The position numbers were made by a program, and so were the translations under genes. From Chlamydiota bacterium (GTDB lineage Bacteria > Chlamydiota > Chlamydiia > Chlamydiales > Parachlamydiaceae), in assembly GCA_013287815.1 (NCBI GenBank), contig JABDDC010000013.1, forward strand, positions 1 through 40,115: 40,115 nt of DNA, given 5' to 3'. Under the pieces are notes generated by a model. The model did not search any database. It had not been told where the DNA came from and saw only the letters and a list, made by a program, of their open reading frames with translations. This document shows positions 1 to 7,259 of the stretch, piece after piece (positions within the stretch are counted from its first letter, which is position 1; every line of letters begins with the position of its first letter).

Positions 1-126
1 CAACCGGCTGTGGAGGATTTTCATACTGAGAATAATCTTGCTGGAGCGGAACCTGGTAGCCGTCATCACCGTAGTAGACGGGATATCCGCCTCCCCATCC
101 TAACCAATTGATTATTTTTTAACCAT
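1..126. other. Window edge, possible partial gene
   Basis: Several frames are open to the window edge, so coding status is unclear. On the minus strand a Gly/Tyr/Gln-rich reading (GWGGGYPVYYGDDGYQVPLQ) runs off the left edge from about position 105. Its natural start would be the ATG at 126-124, but that ATG runs into a stop after four codons (M V K K). Adding one A to the A6 run (T6 at 115-120 on the plus strand) would join ATG and the Gly/Tyr-rich frame. On the plus strand one frame is also open from base 1 to a TGA at 109-111, ending LPILTN. I cannot choose between these. Confidence 0.25.
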
Positions 127-489
127 CTATAAAGCTCAGAGAAAATTATGTCCAGTGTTCTGTTTCTTGTGCAGCGCTTTTAGTCATAGCCTAAACTTTT
201 TTTTTGTATTTGGACCGGCACCGGCTATTTATAACAGAGTTTTAACATTCTTGGGACCAATCCGCATTGTTAACGATACTCATCCTTGGATGCAAGCAGG
301 ATATAACTACTTTACTAAGTAATGATCCTTTTTTGAATTGCAGATTAGGCATCGCCCCTCTTGCACCCTTTCAAAGTCTCCTTGCTATAACGTTGATGGG
401 AGACAAGAGGAGATCTGATGTGGGGGTGTTTGACCGCGGTAGCCTACCGCGGTCAAACTTTTGAATTTCGGAAGTATTTAAAAAATGAT
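127..489. other. Gene-poor stretch with a palindrome
   Basis: I see no convincing gene here. Short open frames, such as one from 267 to 464, have no ribosome binding site or recognisable content. The only structured sequence is the palindrome at 428-458, listed separately. Confidence 0.5.
428..458. repeat. 31-bp palindrome (15-bp perfect arms)
   Basis: The arm GTTTGACCGCGGTAG is followed by a single C and then its exact reverse complement. It lies about 30 bp before the start of the small membrane protein at 490. It is followed by only a short T run, so it could be a terminator-like hairpin, an operator or a REP-type element. Function is not determined. Confidence 0.8.
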
Positions 490-885
490 ATGCTTTCAAC
501 CATGAATACATTATTTTTCATCATAACAGGCACATTGGGATTGTTGGTCATCGGCTGGCTAACATGGTTCAGCTGCAAGTACGTGATCTACCTTATCAAA
601 AACCACAAAATCTCTCTACGCCCTACTTTCAGAGGGTTCAGAGAAAAAATCTGGATGACCATCGGCCTCGGCATCGTTTTCTTCGGCTTCTATTTTGCCA
701 TCGTCTTGCTAAGCTCAAAACTGATTACCCCGGCAACAGGAGAAAGCTTTTTTAACCTTGTCAAAAACCACCCCATCGATTTCATCTACTTTGGTCTGTT
801 CATCGTCGCTTCTATCACCCTAAGCATCTACCTGGTCAGAATGGTTATCAAATACCTCTTTATTACTAAATCTAAGAATCGCTAG
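490..885 (+). CDS. Small membrane protein, three predicted helices
   Basis: A 131-residue protein I do not recognise. It has three hydrophobic segments, roughly residues 5-31, 57-80 and 101-125, separated by short basic loops (KNHKISLRP and RGFREK), and ends in a basic tail (KSKNR). The frame is open upstream to 418, but that extension runs through the palindrome at 428-458, so I take the ATG at 490; the ATG at 502 is also possible. A weak GGAAG lies about 20 bases upstream. It stands alone on the plus strand between non-coding DNA and a broken gene. The frame is clean and the membrane pattern convincing, but no function can be assigned. Confidence 0.6.
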   Translation: MLSTMNTLFFIITGTLGLLVIGWLTWFSCKYVIYLIKNHKISLRPTFRGFREKIWMTIGLGIVFFGFYFAIVLLSSKLITPATGESFFNLVKNHPIDFIYFGLFIVASITLSIYLVRMVIKYLFITKSKNR

Positions 886-980
886 AACTTTCTTTTGATT
901 TGATTATGCAACACCTTTTGATGTAAAATAAACGTAGAGAGGATATGTATTTCAGCTCATTTTATGGATAGTCATCTTTT

Positions 981-1531
981 ATGAATGATAATAAGAAACG
1001 ACTCCAGCAGCGTGTCATTAACGCTTGCGAAGGAGCATTGTATAAGAATCAATATATCAGCCCTATCGATGTCTTCATTGGAATGCAAATGCTCCAGCCA
1101 AACCAGATTGAAGACTGGCGAAAAGGGACAATCCTCCTCCCTTTGCTATTTTTCAATCTGTTCATAATTCGCCATGTTCACAGTGTAAGAAAGAAATTAG
1201 TTCAGGGAATTTTTTATTCAATGACAATAGTCAATATTTATGTCTTGATTGTACCAATTTGCACGAGTTGGAATATCTTCCCAATGGAATTAAAGGAAAT
1301 TGCAAATTGTCTCGTCAATTAGAAAAAGAGGGTGTCAAATCCACAAGAGTAGTCCAATTTAATCGTGGCGACAAACGTTATAAAAGGATTGGTGTTCTGG
1401 TCGAAAAAGAGCTTCTTCATAAAGCCGGAAAAGAGCTCAAGATAGAAGATGATGATGAAACCGATGACGAAGAATCTGATGATGAAGAATCCAATGCCGT
1501 CCCTCCAAAGCGGCTGCGCCGCCGTACTTAA
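981..1531 (+). pseudogene. Broken DUF2293-family gene with zinc ribbon
   Basis: Two overlapping frames together resemble one family. Frame A (from 981) gives KKRLQQRVINACEGALY and IDVFIGMQMLQPNQIEDWRKG, then becomes nonsense near 1127. Frame B continues from about 1130 with PPPFAIFQSVHNSPCSQCKK and YLCLDCTNLHELEYLP, a CxxC...CxxC zinc ribbon, and then KYKRIGVLVEKELLHKAGKEL-like sequence in an acidic tail. In the intact family, as I remember it, roughly 80 residues separate the WRKG motif from the zinc ribbon, and a DUF2293 domain follows. Here the central part is deleted with a frameshift, and the C-terminal domain is missing. The last residues (PPKRLRRR) come from a dispersed repeat fragment at about 1504-1523. 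I read it as a decayed gene. Confidence 0.65.
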
Positions 1532-1636
1532 ACCGCTGCCGCGGTTATGCTCAGAGCCTGTATAGTGCTTTCAGTGCAAAAAAAACATTTTTCCCATTCG
1601 TCCTATATGTTCTATTAGTAAGCGGCTGCGCCGATG
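1504..1636. repeat. Remnants of dispersed GC-rich repeat
   Basis: CTCCAAAGCGGCTGCGCCGCC near 1503-1523 is the reverse complement of part of the nested element at about 21541-21559. A second AGCGGCTGCGCCG lies at about 1621-1633. Together they look like remains of the same repeat family, inserted at the 3' end of the broken gene at 981-1531. Confidence 0.5.
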
Positions 1637-1645
1637 TCAAAAAAA

Positions 1646-3091
1646 CTAAAATGGCTGGACGAGGGTGTGTTTTAGGATAGGCTGTTTGGCGGCGCGGACT
1701 TCATCCAGGCGGGAAACAGGGGTCGACTGGGGAGCATTGAAGACGTTGAAGGGATCGGCGTTGATTTCGTTGACGATGGCCTCTATAATTTGAATAAAGT
1801 GGTCAAGGGTGGCCTTGGACTCGCTTTCGGTCGGTTCGATCAGCATGCACTCTTTGATGATGAGGGGAAAATAGACCGTAGGGGCATGGACGCCGTAGTC
1901 AAGCATCCGTTTAGCAATGTCGGCCGCCCTAACCCCTTTGTCGAGAAATCTGTCTGCCTGGACGACAAACTCGTGCATACAGGTTTGCGGAAATGGAATC
2001 GCGAAGAACTGCCCCATTTTGCTTTTCAGATAGTTAGCATTTAAGACAGCCACTTCAGAAATTTTTCTTAATCCAAAGTTACCATGCAGCTTGGCATAAA
2101 GATAAGCCCGCAGGTAAATGCCGAAATTACCATGGAAAGGGGCGACTTGTCCGATGCTATTAGGTTCGTCCCACTTGACGTGATAGCCTGACTTATCTTT
2201 ATACACCTGTGGAACTGGGAGAAAAGGCTTTAAGATCTCATTGCACAACACTGGCCCAGATCCTGGACCTCCTCCTCCATGTGGCGTAGAGAATGTTTTA
2301 TGTAGGTTAATATGCATTACATCGAATCCCATGTCACCCGGACGGGCAATGTTCATGATCGAGTTGAGGTTGGCACCGTCATAGTACAGGAAGCCCCCGA
2401 CATCATGGACGATTTTACAGATTTCTGAGATGACTGGGCTAAACAGTCCAAGCGTATTTGGATTGGTCAGCATCAACCCTGCCGTTCGCTTTGAGACTGC
2501 CTTACGTAAGTCATCAAGATTCATATCCCCTTGGGCATTGGTGGGGATGGTAATAGTCTTAAATCCGGCCATGGCCGCCGTGGCCGGATTAGTTCCGTGA
2601 GCATTATCTGGAATGAGAATTTCTGTTCTGTCTTGATCCCCTTTCTGCCGATGGTAAGCTGCGATCATATGGATGCCGGTAAATTCCCCTTGGGCGCCGG
2701 CGTTTGGCGTCAAAGTTCCGGCTGTCATGCCGCATAATTTACAAAGGAAACCGATCAGCTCATCGATGATCTGCAGATTACCCTGGACCGTCTCGTCAGG
2801 GGCCAACGGGTGGGTTCTGGCAAAGCCCGGCAGCGCTGCGGCGACTTCATTGACACGCGGATTGAGCTTCATCGTGCAGCTGCCTAACGGATAAAAGTTG
2901 GTATCGATCCCCATATTTCTTTCGGCCAGATTGGCAAAGTGGCGAGTCAGGTCGATTTCAGAAATTTCGGGCAGCATCAACGGCGACTGTCGCTGCAGTT
3001 CTGGTGGAAATGGGAAAGACAAAGTCTCATAAGAAAAAGGAATGGTATAAGCACGCTGTTTGGACTGTGTTTTTTCAAAGGCCGTTTTCAT
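1646..3091 (-). CDS. gcvPB: Glycine dehydrogenase (decarboxylating) subunit 2
   Basis: This is the C-terminal half of the split glycine cleavage P-protein. With GcvPA it decarboxylates glycine using PLP and passes the aminomethyl group to the lipoyl arm of GcvH. The 481 residues are typical of the two-subunit form. The PLP-binding lysine is K265 in INLHKTFSTPHGGGGPGSGP, with the usual glycine-rich stretch behind it; GANLN at 239-243 and NAHGTNPA at 163-170 are further family motifs. The start codon overlaps the gcvPA stop by four bases (ATGA), and AGGAGG lies five bases upstream. It is the last gene of the antitoxin-toxin-gcvT-gcvH-gcvPA-gcvPB operon; downstream is only repeat debris. Confidence 0.97.
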   Translation of the reverse strand: MKTAFEKTQSKQRAYTIPFSYETLSFPFPPELQRQSPLMLPEISEIDLTRHFANLAERNMGIDTNFYPLGSCTMKLNPRVNEVAAALPGFARTHPLAPDETVQGNLQIIDELIGFLCKLCGMTAGTLTPNAGAQGEFTGIHMIAAYHRQKGDQDRTEILIPDNAHGTNPATAAMAGFKTITIPTNAQGDMNLDDLRKAVSKRTAGLMLTNPNTLGLFSPVISEICKIVHDVGGFLYYDGANLNSIMNIARPGDMGFDVMHINLHKTFSTPHGGGGPGSGPVLCNEILKPFLPVPQVYKDKSGYHVKWDEPNSIGQVAPFHGNFGIYLRAYLYAKLHGNFGLRKISEVAVLNANYLKSKMGQFFAIPFPQTCMHEFVVQADRFLDKGVRAADIAKRMLDYGVHAPTVYFPLIIKECMLIEPTESESKATLDHFIQIIEAIVNEINADPFNVFNAPQSTPVSRLDEVRAAKQPILKHTLVQPF

Positions 3092-4410
3092 GCTACCTCC
3101 TGCGCCACTTTGACGTACCTGTCAAGCTGTTGGAGACTTTTAACTTCTGTCACGGCGATAAGAAGAGAATTGTTATTCAAAGAAACGCCAGGCTGGATGC
3201 CGTTTTTCTGAAAATGTTTTATCACTTTATCCAATGGCATTTTAAATTCGGCAACGAATTCATTAAAGGTGGTCCGTCCATGAGAGATGAGAATGCCATT
3301 GATTTTTTGCAACCGACTTTTCAGGTAAGCAGCTCTCTGATAGTTAGCCATGGCCAATTCTTTCATTCCTTCCTTTCCATACCAGAGAATAGTGACAAGG
3401 CTAGCCAAGGACGCTAAAGCCTGGTTTGTGCAGATATTGGAGGTGGCCTTTTCCCTGCGGATATGCTGCTCCCTTGCCTGCAGTGTCAAAACAAAGCCCC
3501 GTTCGCCATGTGTGTCGACTGTTTCGCCTGCAATGCGGCCAGGAAGCTGGCGGACCAGATCTTGCCGGCAAGCCATGTAGCCGGCATAAGGACCGCCAAA
3601 TTCCAGGGGCAAGCCTAAAGGCTGGCAATCCCCAACTGCAATGTCGGCTAAGAGCTCCTTGGCCGAGGGGCATATTCCATAAACGATTGGATCGGCGCAG
3701 ACGATGCAGATGATACTCTCTTTTTTTGCAATCTCAAATGAGGCCCTGACATCATCCAGCACACCAAAGTAATTGGGATTTTGCAACAAGATGGCCGCAG
3801 TTGTGTGGTCGGCTTCTTTCCTGATGAAGTCAAGATCGACTCCCCCATCCTTGGTAAAAGGGATTGTAACAATATTGTAGTCGAGACATTGCAAATAGGT
3901 CTTGATGACCGCACCATAGCGCGGATTTAATGATTGACCAATCAATACCTTATTGCGGTTTTTGTGATGACGGAAGGCCATCAAAATCGCCTCGGCACAA
4001 GCGGATGCACCATCATAGACCGATGCATTGGCCACATCCATACCTGTGAGGGCACAGATGGCCGACTGAAATTCAAAGATCGCCTGAAGCATCCCTTGCG
4101 AGGCCTCGGCCTGATAAGGAGTGTAAGACGTCAAAAATTCAGACTTGCTTGTAATAGAGCTTACCAATGCCGGCACATGGTGTTCATAAGCACCGGCACC
4201 CAGATAATTTTCGTATGAAGAAAAAGTGTTTTTTACGGCCAATTCTTCCATGAGGCGCAGCCCCTCATACTCGGAAAGACCATCATCAGTTTCAGGGCCC
4301 CGAATACGCAAATCGGACGGAATAGACGAGAATAGGTCGTCGATACCGTCCAGGCCAATCTCTGAGAGCATGGCAGCAATCTGAGGTGATTTGTTGGAAA
4401 TAAAATCCAT
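3088..4410 (-). CDS. gcvPA: Glycine dehydrogenase (decarboxylating) subunit 1
   Basis: This is the N-terminal half of the split P-protein (440 residues, the usual size), forming the glycine decarboxylase with GcvPB. Family signatures include YTPYQAEASQGMLQAIFEFQ, DVANASVYDGASACAEA, a PNYFG motif, LEFGGPYAGYMA and RIAGETVD. No PLP lysine is expected in this subunit. The start ATG directly follows the gcvH stop with no gap (TAGATG), which suggests coupled translation. The split P gene is a known arrangement in many bacteria and is not a frameshift: each half has its own start, and gcvPB has its own good ribosome binding site. Confidence 0.97.
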   Translation of the reverse strand: MDFISNKSPQIAAMLSEIGLDGIDDLFSSIPSDLRIRGPETDDGLSEYEGLRLMEELAVKNTFSSYENYLGAGAYEHHVPALVSSITSKSEFLTSYTPYQAEASQGMLQAIFEFQSAICALTGMDVANASVYDGASACAEAILMAFRHHKNRNKVLIGQSLNPRYGAVIKTYLQCLDYNIVTIPFTKDGGVDLDFIRKEADHTTAAILLQNPNYFGVLDDVRASFEIAKKESIICIVCADPIVYGICPSAKELLADIAVGDCQPLGLPLEFGGPYAGYMACRQDLVRQLPGRIAGETVDTHGERGFVLTLQAREQHIRREKATSNICTNQALASLASLVTILWYGKEGMKELAMANYQRAAYLKSRLQKINGILISHGRTTFNEFVAEFKMPLDKVIKHFQKNGIQPGVSLNNNSLLIAVTEVKSLQQLDRYVKVAQEVA

Positions 4411-4779
4411 CTACTTACCATTCAGAAATTGATCATAACCTTGCCTATCCATCAATAGGTCTAATTCAGCCGGATTGGACACCTTGATTTTAACGATCCA
4501 ACCGCTATCTTCGGGAGACTGGTTGATCAGTTCCGGATGATCCGTCAGCTTGCTGTTGACCTCGACAATTGTTCCTGTCGCGGGAGAATAGACATCGGCT
4601 GCCGCTTTCGTCGATTCCAGCACAGCCAACTCCTGTCCGGCGTTGATGTCCCTGCCGGTCGTTGGCAGTTCTACATAAACAATGTCACCCAGCTCTTTCT
4701 GGGCGTATTGTGTAACTCCAATGCGGACAATATTCTCTTGTCCATTCTCTATCCATTCATGCGATTCTGTATATTTCAT
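4411..4779 (-). CDS. gcvH: Glycine cleavage system H protein
   Basis: This lipoyl-carrier protein (122 residues) shuttles the aminomethyl and reduced lipoyl intermediates between P, T and L proteins. The lipoylation site is K58 in LAVLESTKAAADVYSP, and the C-terminal half has the usual NSKLTDHPELINQSPEDSGW region. The ATG overlaps the gcvT stop by four bases, with a TGAGG ribosome site inside the gcvT end. The L protein (dihydrolipoamide dehydrogenase) is not in this window and must be shared from another complex. Confidence 0.97.
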   Translation of the reverse strand: MKYTESHEWIENGQENIVRIGVTQYAQKELGDIVYVELPTTGRDINAGQELAVLESTKAAADVYSPATGTIVEVNSKLTDHPELINQSPEDSGWIVKIKVSNPAELDLLMDRQGYDQFLNGK

Positions 4780-5828
4780 TTGTTTTTCCTCACAAAAGGT
4801 AATTCCACCACTTGACCTTGGCAGGCCGTATTCCGTATTTGAATAATAATAATATCGCCGATCTTTAAAGATCTATCAACTAAAATCAACGCAATGGCCT
4901 TATTTAATGTCGGAGAAAATGTTCCGGAGGTGACTTCCCCGATTTGTTTATTATCGAATAATACCGGATGTCCTTGACGTGCAATCCCTTTGTCCAAAAG
5001 GAGCACGCCGTAAGCTTTTCTCCCCTCTTTTTTTTGCATAGCTTCCTTGCCCAGGAAATCATGGTTGTCGTATTTGACTGACCAAGCCGATACACTTTCT
5101 GTCGGGGCAATGTCATCGGTTAGCTCGTGTCCATAAAGTGCAAAACCCATCTCGAGCCGCAGTGTATCCCTTGCCCCCAGACCTATAGGCTCTACGCCAA
5201 GTTGCATGAGTCTATCCCATAGTGTAACGATCTCTTCATTGGGTGCATAGATCTCAAATCCACCGGCGCCGGTATAACCTGTCCGGGAAAGATAGATGTA
5301 CCCTTTCCTGATAAAATGCATCGGCTTGATCTGGGCAACTTCCGGATAGATTGATGAAAGGAGCGGCAGGGCCTTAGGTCCTTGCAAAGCCAGGATGCCA
5401 TTGCCTTCAAAGTAGTCTTCAATCTGGACGCTTTTCCCTTGCGCCCACTTCTTCAGATGATCCAGATCTTTTTGTCGGTTAGAGGCGTTGACAATCACAA
5501 AGAAATCGGTGTCGCTATTTTTATATACGATGAGATCATCGACCGAGCCGCCATGCTCATTAGGCCAGACAGTATAGGTGGCTGATCCCGGTTCCTTGCC
5601 CATGATATGATTGCTGGAGAGGTAATCGAGCAGCTCTTCGGCATCAGGTCCACGAACGCCAATTCGTCCCATATGGGAGACATCAAATAGTCCGGCTTTT
5701 TCTCGCACGGCCTGGTGCTCTGCCAAAATCCCTTTGTATTGGATAGGCATCTCCCAGCCAGCAAAGGGGGCTAGTTTGGCCTCTAAAGCAGTGTGGTGAT
5801 CATATAATATGGTTTTAGATGTAGTCAT
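4776..5828 (-). CDS. gcvT: Aminomethyltransferase (T protein)
   Basis: The T protein transfers the methylene group from aminomethyl-lipoyl GcvH to tetrahydrofolate, releasing ammonia. The 350 residues carry the family landmarks: PFAGWEMPIQYKGI near the N-terminus, GLFDVSHMGRIGVRG, the folate-site acidic region DDLIVYKNSD, YLSRTGYTGAGGFEIYAP and LGARDTLRLEMG. There is no clear Shine-Dalgarno sequence before the ATG. Instead the ATG overlaps the toxin gene stop as ATGA, so translation is probably coupled to the toxin gene upstream. This overlap is the basis for placing the toxin-antitoxin pair and gcv in one transcript. Confidence 0.96.
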   Translation of the reverse strand: MTTSKTILYDHHTALEAKLAPFAGWEMPIQYKGILAEHQAVREKAGLFDVSHMGRIGVRGPDAEELLDYLSSNHIMGKEPGSATYTVWPNEHGGSVDDLIVYKNSDTDFFVIVNASNRQKDLDHLKKWAQGKSVQIEDYFEGNGILALQGPKALPLLSSIYPEVAQIKPMHFIRKGYIYLSRTGYTGAGGFEIYAPNEEIVTLWDRLMQLGVEPIGLGARDTLRLEMGFALYGHELTDDIAPTESVSAWSVKYDNHDFLGKEAMQKKEGRKAYGVLLLDKGIARQGHPVLFDNKQIGEVTSGTFSPTLNKAIALILVDRSLKIGDIIIIQIRNTACQGQVVELPFVRKNK

Positions 5829-6160
5829 AGCAATGCTAGGGCTACTTTCAGGGCCTCTTCAACTCGAATCATTGTTACCTGATCAACAGAAGTAATTTTT
5901 TGTCCTAATCTCTGTTTATCTAAAGCTCTTATTTGATCCAGGAGAATTTTGCATTCCCTATCCTTAAGTATCAATTTGGCTTCAAAGGGGTATATGTTTT
6001 TTATTTTACTCGTGATTGGAGCAGCAATGACTCTTAGTCCTTTTTTATTTTGTGAATTATTTGAGAGAATTATGCAGGGGCGTGTTTTTTGTATTTCTGA
6101 ACCTAGGGTGGGATTAAGTTTTATCCAATATATCTCCCCCCGTTTAGGAAAATCATCCAT
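5825..6160 (-). CDS. MazF/PemK-type mRNA endoribonuclease toxin
   Basis: A 111-residue MazF/PemK-family toxin. These fold as plasmid-maintenance barrels and cleave mRNA when released from their antitoxin. Diagnostic sequence: PKRGEIYWIKLNPTLGSEIQ, KTRPCIILSNN, VIAAPITSKIK and ILLDQIRALDKQRLG, including the conserved arginine in KTRP and the threonine in PITS. It overlaps the antitoxin end by eight bases and the gcvT start by four. The toxin looks full length and intact. Its placement inside the gcv transcript is unusual and is discussed in the findings. Confidence 0.93.
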   Translation of the reverse strand: MDDFPKRGEIYWIKLNPTLGSEIQKTRPCIILSNNSQNKKGLRVIAAPITSKIKNIYPFEAKLILKDRECKILLDQIRALDKQRLGQKITSVDQVTMIRVEEALKVALALL

Positions 6161-6428
6161 TTTTTAACCATTCCCAATCTTCATCATCATTTAAGTCACT
6201 CACATCACTTAATGCATCCCAATCTTTAATTGTTTCTAATCGATCTGCGTCCTTATTAGCAGCTTCATATGCTGCATCCAAAGTCCTTTCTTCTTCGATT
6301 TCTTTTTCTCTTAAAGCTTTGCGAATAGCTTCAGAAATGAATCGACTTATCCCTCTTTTGCTTATTTCAGAATGCAAAGATAATATTAAATCGTCCGGGA
6401 TTGAAATTGTCATATTCTTGTGTCTCAT
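6153..6428 (-). CDS. Ribbon-helix-helix antitoxin
   Basis: The 91-residue partner of the MazF-type toxin. Residues 6-45 (MTISIPDDLILSLHSEI, then RGISRFISEAIRKALREKE) form a ribbon-helix-helix DNA-binding domain. The acidic, tryptophan-containing tail (DWDALSDVSDLNDDEDWEW) is the likely toxin-wrapping segment. The frame is open upstream to 6512, but I choose the ATG at 6428 because AGGAGG (minus strand, 6435-6440) lies six bases before it. A near-consensus promoter with an embedded palindrome sits just upstream, which fits autoregulation by antitoxin or the toxin-antitoxin complex. Confidence 0.9.
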   Translation of the reverse strand: MRHKNMTISIPDDLILSLHSEISKRGISRFISEAIRKALREKEIEEERTLDAAYEAANKDADRLETIKDWDALSDVSDLNDDEDWEWLKNG

Positions 6429-6449
6429 ATTCTTCCTCCTATATCTTAT

Positions 6450-6478
6450 ATTATACTTAATTATGTAATTAATGTCTA
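6450..6478 (-). promoter_or_regulatory. Sigma-70-type promoter of the TA-gcv operon
   Basis: Read on the minus strand: TAGACA at 6478-6473 (five of six matches to the -35 consensus), a 17-base spacer, then a perfect TATAAT at 6455-6450. The start of transcription would be near 6443, giving a short leader that contains only the AGGAGG site for the antitoxin. Confidence 0.75.
6457..6472. promoter_or_regulatory. Palindromic operator between -35 and -10
   Basis: TTAATTACATAATTAA (minus strand) has two perfect seven-base arms around a two-base centre and fills the promoter spacer. Its place fits an operator for the ribbon-helix-helix antitoxin, which is how such modules usually repress themselves. 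AT-rich DNA makes palindromes easier by chance, so this is inference. Confidence 0.55.
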
Positions 6479-6544
6479 TGTATACAGCGGGGCGTTGAAA
6501 ATGAGACCTCATTCAAGGGAAACATCTACTTTGCACCTTAAAGT

Positions 6545-7183
6545 TCAAATGAGCTTAATGGAAGCCCAGAGGGAGGGTTGCTGGTCGACTTGGTATTCTT
6601 GTGAGACGACTGAGAAATGTTGCGGATGTCCGCTGGTCCGATTGATCCGGTAGGTAAAGCCGATGCGATCAAACTGCTTGGGATCATAGCCATAGAGACA
6701 CTGTGAAGGGATGAAGATTTTTATTTTGTAATCTTTTTTCCCTAATTGAGTTTTGCACTCCAGTAGCTGCGGATCACAAAGAGGATGGCTGTCTTCGGTA
6801 CGGAAATGGGTGATCTCCCCTTTTTGCTCCCCTTCAATGGGCTCGGGGAGAAAGAAAAAATGGTGGCAAAAGCGGGTGTTGAATCCGGCAGATTTCAAAT
6901 CACGCGTATCGATAAACAACTCTATGCTATCCCCTCGCGTTACATCAGGGAGGTGAGATCTGATAAAAGGCTGATCAACCATAATACTAAAGGCCAAACC
7001 ATCTTCATGCCACCCCATCGCCATTTTTGCAAAGGGATAGTCCTGCGTAAGCTTGCTGGTCGAAGGCAAACTATGCGTCCTGAAGGGAGGCTCCTGGTCT
7101 TTTTTCACCAGCCTCAAGCAGTCGCATGAGATGGCAAAAAAATGGACTGGATTAAGTGAGAATGATTTTTCTTTTTCAAACAT
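6545..7183 (-). CDS. CBM9/DOMON-like domain protein
   Basis: A 212-residue protein that looks like a single carbohydrate-binding-module family 9 / DOMON-type beta-sandwich. Supporting sequence: MAMGWHEDGLAFSIMVD, RGDSIELFIDTRDLKSAGFN, FCHHFFFLP, and a late DYKIKIFIPSQCLYGYDP strand followed by RIGFTYRINRTSG. I see no signal peptide, so it may be cytoplasmic. Chlamydiae carry conserved proteins of this kind whose role is unknown. It ends 116 bases before the antitoxin start and has the same orientation, so it is upstream of but probably separate from the TA-gcv transcript, which has its own promoter. Confidence 0.6.
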   Translation of the reverse strand: MFEKEKSFSLNPVHFFAISCDCLRLVKKDQEPPFRTHSLPSTSKLTQDYPFAKMAMGWHEDGLAFSIMVDQPFIRSHLPDVTRGDSIELFIDTRDLKSAGFNTRFCHHFFFLPEPIEGEQKGEITHFRTEDSHPLCDPQLLECKTQLGKKDYKIKIFIPSQCLYGYDPKQFDRIGFTYRINRTSGHPQHFSVVSQEYQVDQQPSLWASIKLI

Positions 7184-7259
7184 ATTTTTTCATAGGAGAG
7201 GAGAGAGGTGAGAGGAGTTACAAGTTTTAATAATTCCTACTCTTCTGTCTCCTCCCATT

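Noticed and set aside
267-464. 65-residue open frame
   Set aside because: It has no ribosome site, no recognisable content, and runs into the palindrome at 428-458.
3088-3091. gcvP split by a frameshift
   Set aside because: The two-subunit P protein is a normal form; each half has family length and its own start, and gcvPB has a strong ribosome site.
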